Of a stretch of DNA of 12,559 nucleotides, positions 6,606-12,559 are shown piece after piece. The position numbers were made by a program, and so were the translations under genes. The DNA comes from Candidatus Coatesiibacteriota bacterium. GTDB lineage: Bacteria; JAFGND01. A model generated the notes under the pieces. The model saw only the letters and a list, made by a program, of their open reading frames with translations. It searched no databases and was not told the DNA's origin. Each line of letters starts with the position of its first letter. Position 1 is the first letter of the stretch. Location: assembly GCA_016927185.1 (NCBI GenBank), contig JAFGND010000014.1, positions 1 to 12,559 on the forward strand. Reading direction: 5' to 3'.

Positions 6606-8504
6606 ATGCTTAATTTTTTCCTTTTGCTTCTTTTTTCACTCACAGCTGATCCAAGATTGCATTTGAAACCAACTCCTAAACCAAACTCTGTAAAAGCACC
6701 ATTCACGGATATAGATATACAGCATTACAGGTTGAACATCAAGCTGGATATGACTAACAGGCAGATTGATGCATGCTGCACTATCAAGATATTGCCTAAA
6801 GACACTTATATTAATGAAGTATCTCTTGATTTCTGGAACCTGACAACTGACAGCGTTAAAACAGAAAACTCAAAGCTTGCTTTCGTGCATTCAAGTGGTA
6901 TCCTTAAAATTACTCTTGACAGGCAGTATTCTCCATCTGATACAATAAACCTGTCAGTTTTTTATCACGGTAAACCTTCTAAAGGATTGTACTTTGGTTC
7001 AAGCAAGCCTAATACTGCATGGACACAGACTGAGCCTGAGGATTCAAGGTTCTGGTTCCCATGCAATGATATTCCTTCTGACAAGGCGGATATGGGAGTG
7101 GAACAGATTTATACCTTGCCAAAGGATATTATCTTGCAGGCAAACGGACTTCTTTATTCAAGAACAACAAGCGGGGATGTTAGCACATGGTCATATAAGC
7201 ACAATTATCCAATAGCAACGTACTTGATTGCGTTTGCTGCAGCTCCTTATGACAGCCTGATACAATCATATAACGGAATGCCTGTAACTCATTACTTTGA
7301 CAGTAATTATTCCGCATCAAGAAAGAATCAGCTTTCGAATTTCCCGACTTTGATAAATCTGTGTGAGCAGTATTACGGAGTATTCCCTTTCCGTAATGAA
7401 CGAATAGGGACAATGGAATACTGGATGAATCCACAATACTGCATGGAACATCAGACAATGATAAGCATGAATGGATGGGGATATGAATATACATGGGTTA
7501 TATTTCATGAATTGTCACATCAATGGTGGGGGGATCATGTCACATGTGGAACATGGTATGACACATGGTTGAATGAAAGCTGGGCTACTTTCAGCGAGTA
7601 TTTGTATGCACATAAAATAGAGAATTATAAATGGGCTGATTACAGAAAGATTGAAAGAGACAATGTTGTTTATAGCGATTCCTGGGAAAAGAGCATTCTG
7701 GATTGCTTCGGATGCGAAAGCTTGACTTACGGGAAAGGTGCTTTTGTTATGGAGATGCTGAGGCAGAGAATTGATGTAACAGACAGCATTTATCCGGGAA
7801 GCCAGTTTTTCAGCTCTCTCCGCCAGTATGGGAGTGAGTATTCATACAGGTCTGCAGTAACAGAGGATTTCATTTTAAGCTGGGAACACAGTACAAATGA
7901 TTCCTTGAGGGATTTCCTCATGCAATGGCTCGGAGGAATTGGACATCCTATTGTGGAATACAGGATAGTGTCAGATGGCAATAGTGCAGATATTTACCTG
8001 GAGCAGAGACAGAAGAAGGATCATCCGAATGCTTCGCTGTTCACATTCCCTCTTGAAATCAAGTTCAATGGAGCAGACAGGGAGACATTGATATCAGTTG
8101 AAATGAATAATTCCACATTCAGGGATACAGTTGATATAGGTTTCAATGCAACAAGCTGGACGCTTGATCCCAATAGCAAGCTTCTTGCTGAATACGGGCA
8201 TTACTCCAAATTTGATGATAAAAAAAGAGCTGAATACTTACCTGTCAATATAGATTATTATATATACCCAAATCCCACAAGAGATGATTGTTATGTCAGA
8301 TTCAATACAGAGAGAAAACTCAAGGGCAGGATAGCAGTTTATGATATAGCTGGAAGAAAACGTATAGAGAAAGATATACCTGCACCATATAATGGAAAGA
8401 CAATAGTATTGCTTCCAGTCAGGAAGCTGTCATCAGGCATTTATCTTGTGAATGTTCAGATTGAAGGAAAGAATATTAATAAGAAACTCGCAATAATGAA
8501 ATAA
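6606..8504 (+). CDS. Secreted M1-family metallopeptidase, paralogue 1, with type IX sorting domain
   Basis: This 632-residue zinc aminopeptidase-like protein is the first of three. Residues 1-13 are a short hydrophobic, uncharged presumptive signal peptide. The N-terminal saddle domain contains IQHYRLNIKLD (38-48) and WFPCNDIPSDKA (150-161), typical of M1 enzymes. Zinc ligands are H301 and H305 in HELSH plus E324, exactly 18 residues later (WLNESWA); E302 is the catalytic base. Y375 in YGKGAF is the expected transition-state tyrosine. The exopeptidase motif reads C279-M-E-H instead of G(G/A)ME(N/H). Residues 553-632 form the sorting domain (YIYPNPTRDD, VYDIAGRK, SGIYLVNVQ). It probably removes N-terminal residues from peptides outside the cell. 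AAGGA (6594-6598) lies 7 nt before the ATG. It is the most diverged copy: over the 20 residues from KAP (30-49) it matches paralogue 2 at 11 positions. True substrate is unknown. Confidence 0.9.
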   Translation: MLNFFLLLLFSLTADPRLHLKPTPKPNSVKAPFTDIDIQHYRLNIKLDMTNRQIDACCTIKILPKDTYINEVSLDFWNLTTDSVKTENSKLAFVHSSGILKITLDRQYSPSDTINLSVFYHGKPSKGLYFGSSKPNTAWTQTEPEDSRFWFPCNDIPSDKADMGVEQIYTLPKDIILQANGLLYSRTTSGDVSTWSYKHNYPIATYLIAFAAAPYDSLIQSYNGMPVTHYFDSNYSASRKNQLSNFPTLINLCEQYYGVFPFRNERIGTMEYWMNPQYCMEHQTMISMNGWGYEYTWVIFHELSHQWWGDHVTCGTWYDTWLNESWATFSEYLYAHKIENYKWADYRKIERDNVVYSDSWEKSILDCFGCESLTYGKGAFVMEMLRQRIDVTDSIYPGSQFFSSLRQYGSEYSYRSAVTEDFILSWEHSTNDSLRDFLMQWLGGIGHPIVEYRIVSDGNSADIYLEQRQKKDHPNASLFTFPLEIKFNGADRETLISVEMNNSTFRDTVDIGFNATSWTLDPNSKLLAEYGHYSKFDDKKRAEYLPVNIDYYIYPNPTRDDCYVRFNTERKLKGRIAVYDIAGRKRIEKDIPAPYNGKTIVLLPVRKLSSGIYLVNVQIEGKNINKKLAIMK

Positions 8505-8517
8505 CAAGGAGGTTTTC

Positions 8518-10410
8518 ATGCACGAGATGATTTTCCTGCTTTTGCTTGCTCTTAATCCCTATGATAAATTCTACTACAAGCCTGTCAAACCTCCCAATCC
8601 AGTAAAAGCACCATACAAGAAGATAAACATCCAGCATTACAAGATCAATCTGAATCTTGATTTCGCAGGAAAGCAGATTGATGGAAGCTGCGGAATAAAG
8701 CTGCTTCCTAATGGTTCTCCAATTGATACGGTTTATCTGGATTTAGTGAACCTGACCGCAGATAGTGTGAAGACTGAAGGAGGAACAAAGCTTTATTTCA
8801 GCCATGACGGAAGTATCCTTACAATAGGACTCGACAGGCTCTACAATCCAGCGGAACTTGTCAGCATTTACGTATATTATCATGGACATCCGACGGCAGG
8901 TGTGTATTTTTACGAGAATTCTGCTGATACCCATACTGAATCAGAGGATTCAAGATTCTGGTTCCCATGCAATGACATCCCTTCTGACAAGGCAGAACTT
9001 GGTGTGGAGCAGTATTACAGGACTCTGGAAAACATCAATCTGCAATCTAATGGCAAACTTGTTGAAAAGACTGTATCAGGAGGTTATGCATACTGGCATT
9101 ACAAGTCTGATTATCCTATCGCCACATATCTTATTGCATTTTCTGCAGCAGATTTTGACAGCCTCATTCAGGAGCATAAGGGAATGCCTGTCACTCATTA
9201 TTTCTATAAATCATCATCTTCTCAGAGAAAAGAGCAGCTTTCAACCTTTCCAGACATGATTACACTATGCGAAACTTTTTATGGAACTTATCCTTTCAGG
9301 AATGAGAGGCTTGGATGCATGGAATTCATAACTGGTGGTGGAATGGAGCATCAGACAATGATAAGCATGAGTGACTGGGCATTCAGCGAGCAATGGGTGA
9401 TTTTCCATGAGCTATCCCATCAGTGGTGGGGAGATATGGTTACATGCGGAACATGGTATGATACATGGCTTAATGAAAGCTGGGCAACCTACAGCGAAAT
9501 GCTTTATTATCATTTCATGGATAATCAAGACTGGCTTGATGTAAGACATGATTATCTACTGAATGCCTTGCGTATAGAAGACTGGAGTAAAAGCATGCTT
9601 GACTGCTTTGGTTGCGAAAGACTTGTTTATGGCAAGGGAGCTTTCATAATGGAAATGCTTCGTCTCAAGCTTGAGGAAAAAGACAGCATTTATCCTGAAA
9701 GCATATTCTTCAATTCATTACGCAGATACGGTTCTGAATATAAATATCTGAGTGCAGTAACAGAGGATTTCATACGTTCATGGGAGCAAAGCACCAATCA
9801 GAATCTCAGGAGTTTTCTTGTGCAATGGATAGGTGGAATTGGTCATCCAGTAATTGATTATGTCGTTTCTCCATATTCTACTGGAGTTGAGCTTAATCTT
9901 TCACAAGTACAGAGAAAATCTCATCCAAAGGCAAGCATTTTCGAATTTCCTCTTGAAATAAGATTTAAAGACGCTTCCCATGACACTACCGTCGAAATAG
10001 ATTTCACTAAGGAAACATATGAAGGCAAGATTGAGCTTGGTTTTCAGCCTGCGGAGTGGACATTCGATCCAGGGTACAAGTTACTTGCCGAGTATAAAAA
10101 AGGAACAGGTTTCAAGAACAGCTATGCAAGTTCATACAAACCAGTTCCTCTTGAAATAAAGCTATATCCAAATCCTGCAAGGAATTACTTCCATCTTTCT
10201 ACAAGAGGTAACGAGAGGAATTTGAAAGGTCGACTGGAGATTTATGATATTACAGGAAGAAAGCTGGAAAATATAGATATTTCCAGGCAGCTGAGTGAAA
10301 AATCAAAAGCAAGAATCAGCTTGCAAAATATTCCTCAAGGAATATATATTGTATCCATCAAACTTGAAGGCAGGAATGTGATAACCAAGCGAATTGCAGT
10401 AATCAAATGA
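8518..10410 (+). CDS. Secreted M1-family metallopeptidase, paralogue 2, with type IX sorting domain
   Basis: This is the 630-residue second copy. It has a very short hydrophobic N-terminus (MHEMIFLLLLAL), then a Pro-rich linker (KPVKPPNPVKAP, 21-32) and the saddle domain. Active-site residues are H297, E298 and H301 (HELSH), E320 (WLNES) and Y371 (YGKGAF). This is the only copy with the clade-typical GGGMEHQTM (273-281). An LGCMEF lies just before it, so its loop cysteine is C267 rather than the residue before MEH. The sorting domain begins near YPNPAR (550-555) and ends in IAVIK, just before a UGA stop. A strong AAGGAGGT (8506-8513) sits 4 nt before the ATG and 13 nt separate it from paralogue 1, so co-transcription is likely. 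The N-terminal half and the region before the sorting domain are close to paralogue 3: the 20 residues from KAP (30-49) match at 19 positions. Confidence 0.9.
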   Translation: MHEMIFLLLLALNPYDKFYYKPVKPPNPVKAPYKKINIQHYKINLNLDFAGKQIDGSCGIKLLPNGSPIDTVYLDLVNLTADSVKTEGGTKLYFSHDGSILTIGLDRLYNPAELVSIYVYYHGHPTAGVYFYENSADTHTESEDSRFWFPCNDIPSDKAELGVEQYYRTLENINLQSNGKLVEKTVSGGYAYWHYKSDYPIATYLIAFSAADFDSLIQEHKGMPVTHYFYKSSSSQRKEQLSTFPDMITLCETFYGTYPFRNERLGCMEFITGGGMEHQTMISMSDWAFSEQWVIFHELSHQWWGDMVTCGTWYDTWLNESWATYSEMLYYHFMDNQDWLDVRHDYLLNALRIEDWSKSMLDCFGCERLVYGKGAFIMEMLRLKLEEKDSIYPESIFFNSLRRYGSEYKYLSAVTEDFIRSWEQSTNQNLRSFLVQWIGGIGHPVIDYVVSPYSTGVELNLSQVQRKSHPKASIFEFPLEIRFKDASHDTTVEIDFTKETYEGKIELGFQPAEWTFDPGYKLLAEYKKGTGFKNSYASSYKPVPLEIKLYPNPARNYFHLSTRGNERNLKGRLEIYDITGRKLENIDISRQLSEKSKARISLQNIPQGIYIVSIKLEGRNVITKRIAVIK

Positions 10411-10473
10411 AAAATTATGAAACTTTTTAACAATTATTGTGTCTAATATAGTAACCCAATACAAGGAGGTTTT
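10411..10473 (+). promoter_or_regulatory. 63-nt gap before paralogue 3: possible internal promoter and strong ribosome site
   Basis: TATAGT at 10447-10452 lies 17 nt after TTTTTA (10424-10429). This pair would suit a weak housekeeping promoter giving a very short leader. AAGGAGGT at 10463-10470, followed by TTT and the ATG, repeats the leader of paralogue 2 almost exactly. No GC-rich hairpin is present, so I see no terminator between copies 2 and 3. Confidence 0.3.
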
Positions 10474-12366
10474 ATGTTACATCTTCTCCTGATGGTTTTA
10501 CTGGCATTAGGTCCCGATTACAAGGTGATAAGAAAGCCGGTAAATCCTCCAAACCCGATAAAGGCACCTTACAAGAAGATCAATGTCCAGCATTACAAGA
10601 TCAATCTCAATCTGGATTTTACAAACAAAGAGATTGATGGTTATTGCGGCATCAAGCTTCTTCCAAATGGTGCACCAATTGATACGGTTTATCTTGATTT
10701 AGTCAGTTTATCTACTGACAGCGTAAAGACTGAAGGAGGAACAAAACTGTATTTCAGTCACGAGAATAGCATACTTACAATAGGACTGGATAAAACTTAT
10801 ACTCCAGCTGATCTTGTAAGCATAATAGTCTACTATCATGGAAAACCCAGGGCAGGATTATATTTTGAAGGAACTGATATATCATATACCATGACTGAAC
10901 CTGAAGATTCAAGATACTGGTTCCCATGCAATGACATACCTTCTGACAAGGCAGAACTTGGTGTAGAGCAAATTTACAGAACACCCGATGCAGTAAACCT
11001 GCAGGCAACCGGGCTTCTTGTAGAAAAGTCATCCTCAGGAGGATATTCTGACTGGCATTACAAGTCTGATTATCCAGTATCCACTTATCTCATTGCATAT
11101 TCAGCAGCCAGATTTGACAGCCTGATTCAACAGCATAATGGCATGCCTGTAACTCATTATTTCGATGCAGACAAGGGAGCCCAGAGGAAGGAACAGCTTG
11201 CCCAGTTCCCTGACATGATAACTTTATGTGAGAGATTCTATGGAACCTATCCTTTCCGTGCTGAAAGAGTTGGAAGCATGGAATTCTTCATAGGAAGTTA
11301 TTGCATGGAGCATCAGACAATGATAAGTTACAGCGACTGGGGCTACAGGGAACCTGATGTATTGTTTCATGAACTTGCACATCAATGGTGGGGTGACATG
11401 GTAACATGTGGAACCTGGTATGATACATGGCTCAATGAGGCATGGGCAGTTCATAGTGAATGGCTTTATTACGCATTCTTGCAGGGAGCTCCATGGGATA
11501 CAATAAGACCTTATTATCTTGAGGCAGCATTTCATGTTGAACAATGGAACAAGAGCATACTGGATTGTTTTGGATGCGAATCCATGATATATTATAAGGG
11601 TGCATTCATAATGGAAATGCTGAGACTGAAACTGGAGAATTCTGACAGCGTGAATGAAAACAGCAAATTTTATAATGCCCAGAGAAATTATGGAAGGGAA
11701 TACAAGTATATTTCAGCCATAACCGAGGATTTCATATTGAGTTATGAGAAAAGTACAGGGGAAAGCTTGAGATCTTTCCTTATCCAGTGGCTTGGAGGTA
11801 TCGGACATCCGATACTTGATTACACTTTCACTCCGATAGATACTGGAGTGAAAATGAAGCTGGAACAGGTTCAGCGCAAGTCTCATCCAAAAGCAAGCAT
11901 ATTCGAATTCCCTCTTGAAATAAGATTCTGGGATGCAACCCATGATACTCTCATTGTAGTAAACATGAGAGGAGAAAGCTATTCAGCTTCAGTTGAACTT
12001 GGTTTCAAGCCTGAAAATTTCACGATTGATCCCAAATCCAAGCTTCTTGCAGAATACAAGGAAAGCACTGGATTTGAAACAAGTACAACAAAATTTTACA
12101 AGCCAACTCCTTTAAGCGTGATGGTTTACCCGAATCCTGTCAGGGATAATTGTCATGTCAGAATAATGTCTCCAGAAAAGCTGACTGGCAAGCTAAGTGT
12201 TTATGACATAACAGGTCGCAAACACTATGAAACTGCATTGCCAAATCCCTATAAGACATCAACTTATATTAACATTCCAGCAACAAAGCTTGGTGCAGGT
12301 GTCTATTTCATAAAGATAGAATGTGCTAATCAGATCATCTCAAAGAAGATACTGGTAGTCAAGTAA
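10474..12366 (+). CDS. Secreted M1-family metallopeptidase, paralogue 3, with type IX sorting domain
   Basis: This is the 630-residue third copy. Its short hydrophobic N-terminus is MLHLLLMVLLALGP. Active-site residues are H299, E300 and H303 (HELAH), E322 (WLNEAWA) and Y373 (IYYKGAF, where Tyr374 replaces the Gly seen in the other two). The exopeptidase motif is C277-M-E-H, as in copy 1. The substitution of NEAWA for the canonical NEGFA, with VHSEW after it, makes its active-site helix the least standard of the three, although every ligand is kept. The sorting domain runs from YPNPVRDNC (552-560) to the end (VYDITGRK, AGVYFIKIE). The gene carries a strong ribosome site and ends just before a terminator, so it closes the transcription unit. 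A role in extracellular peptide trimming is inferred from family and export signals only. Confidence 0.9.
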   Translation: MLHLLLMVLLALGPDYKVIRKPVNPPNPIKAPYKKINVQHYKINLNLDFTNKEIDGYCGIKLLPNGAPIDTVYLDLVSLSTDSVKTEGGTKLYFSHENSILTIGLDKTYTPADLVSIIVYYHGKPRAGLYFEGTDISYTMTEPEDSRYWFPCNDIPSDKAELGVEQIYRTPDAVNLQATGLLVEKSSSGGYSDWHYKSDYPVSTYLIAYSAARFDSLIQQHNGMPVTHYFDADKGAQRKEQLAQFPDMITLCERFYGTYPFRAERVGSMEFFIGSYCMEHQTMISYSDWGYREPDVLFHELAHQWWGDMVTCGTWYDTWLNEAWAVHSEWLYYAFLQGAPWDTIRPYYLEAAFHVEQWNKSILDCFGCESMIYYKGAFIMEMLRLKLENSDSVNENSKFYNAQRNYGREYKYISAITEDFILSYEKSTGESLRSFLIQWLGGIGHPILDYTFTPIDTGVKMKLEQVQRKSHPKASIFEFPLEIRFWDATHDTLIVVNMRGESYSASVELGFKPENFTIDPKSKLLAEYKESTGFETSTTKFYKPTPLSVMVYPNPVRDNCHVRIMSPEKLTGKLSVYDITGRKHYETALPNPYKTSTYINIPATKLGAGVYFIKIECANQIISKKILVVK

Positions 12367-12374
12367 ATCAATAA

Positions 12375-12407
12375 ACGCTCTGGCACGTGTCAGAGCGTAT
12401 TTTCTTT
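12375..12407 (+). terminator. Rho-independent terminator after the peptidase cluster
   Basis: ACGCTCTG (12375-12382) pairs perfectly with CAGAGCGT (12391-12398), and a G-U pair plus a C-G pair can extend the stem inward. The stem is followed by ATTTTCTTT. It starts 8 nt after the stop codon of paralogue 3. Confidence 0.9.
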
Positions 12408-12530
12408 CAGTTACAGAATATTCAGTAGCTAACTAAATATATCTTAGAAAATCCTTGACATTTAATATTGTCAATTTTTATGTGAAATATATATAAAAGG
12501 GAAGACCATGATTATATTAAGGAGGCTAAA
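12408..12530 (+). promoter_or_regulatory. Promoter-like AT-rich leader of the next gene
   Basis: TTGACA at 12455-12460 has TATGTG (12479-12484) 18 nt downstream, a poor -10 box, and a TATATATA stretch around 12489. TTGACA is also one arm of an inverted repeat with TGTCAA (12469-12474), 8 nt apart, which could be an operator. AAGGAGG (12519-12525) lies 5 nt before the ATG at 12531. An 8-codon open frame (12508-12534, MIILRRLK) ends in a stop that overlaps that ATG. Confidence 0.4.
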
Positions 12531-12559
12531 ATGAGAAATCTTTTAATTATCATAATTCT
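12531..12559 (+). CDS. Start of a further gene, probable signal peptide (partial)
   Basis: ATG at 12531 follows a strong AAGGAGG with a 5-nt spacer, and the first codons read MRNLLIIII. One Arg then a run of Leu/Ile is typical of a signal peptide or a membrane segment. Only nine complete codons lie inside the window, so nothing can be said of its function. It starts a new transcription unit, since a terminator separates it from the peptidases. Confidence 0.65.

Noticed and set aside
7180-7494. Minus-strand and alternate-frame open frames inside the peptidase, RNase G and radical SAM genes
   Set aside because: They lack recognisable domains and convincing ribosome sites, and sit wholly within strongly supported coding sequence.
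10411-10473. Terminator between peptidase copies 2 and 3
   Set aside because: Only a 5-bp AU pairing (ACAAT/ATTGT) is present, with no GC stem and no U run after it.
6606-12366. Novel defence or toxin system in the peptidase array
   Set aside because: All three genes are full-length M1 peptidases with export signals; no nuclease, ATPase, toxin/antitoxin or phage-like partner is nearby.

Overview
The window is AT-rich bacterial DNA with AGA/AGG-dominated arginine codons. It appears to come from a Gram-negative-type bacterium that exports proteins carrying C-terminal 'YPNP/SPNP' sorting domains of the type IX (Por) secretion kind. The Kre9/KNH-like Ig module (PNGGE...W) in the first gene, and M1 peptidases with HEL(S/A)HQWWGD plus a sorting domain, suggest an uncultured FCB-group lineage such as candidate phylum WOR-3 or a relative. 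This is inference from protein style; there is no rRNA or other firm marker.

Layout. (1) Positions 1-1431, minus strand: a secreted WD40 beta-propeller protein whose reading frame is broken by one in-frame UGA (703-705). The frame stays open for all 234 further codons to the window edge and encodes the rest of blade 6, blade 7, an Ig-like module and the start of a sorting domain. (2) Positions 1432-1605: a divergent intergenic region. (3) Positions 1606-6594, plus strand: a tightly packed group of trxB-type thioredoxin reductase, a B12-binding/radical-SAM protein fused to DUF2344, and ribonuclease G. The first pair overlap by 1 nt and the second pair are 4 nt apart. (4) Positions 6606-12366: three tandem paralogous secreted M1 metallopeptidases, starting 11 nt after ribonuclease G, with gaps of 13 and 63 nt between them. 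A rho-independent terminator (12375-12407) closes the run. (5) Positions 12408-12559: an AT-rich promoter-like stretch, then the first codons of another gene with a probable signal peptide.

How it fits together. Thioredoxin reductase, the radical-SAM protein and ribonuclease G are cytoplasmic housekeeping functions, and the last two are frequent neighbours in bacteria. The three peptidases are probably exported and anchored or released through the sorting system, where they would trim peptides outside the cell. Co-transcription is suggested only by spacing. UGA is used as an ordinary stop in at least two genes here (5013-5015 and 10408-10410), so the WD40 UGA is not explained by a genome-wide code change. 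It is either a lesion or sequence error (a TGG to TGA change would do it) or a local recoding event.

The items most worth a second look are the interrupted propeller with a small hairpin downstream of its UGA, a 15-residue insertion immediately before a catalytic aspartate of ribonuclease G, and the peptidase triplication with length and residue changes at the exopeptidase (MEH) loop. I see no CRISPR array, IS element, phage gene, tRNA or rRNA.
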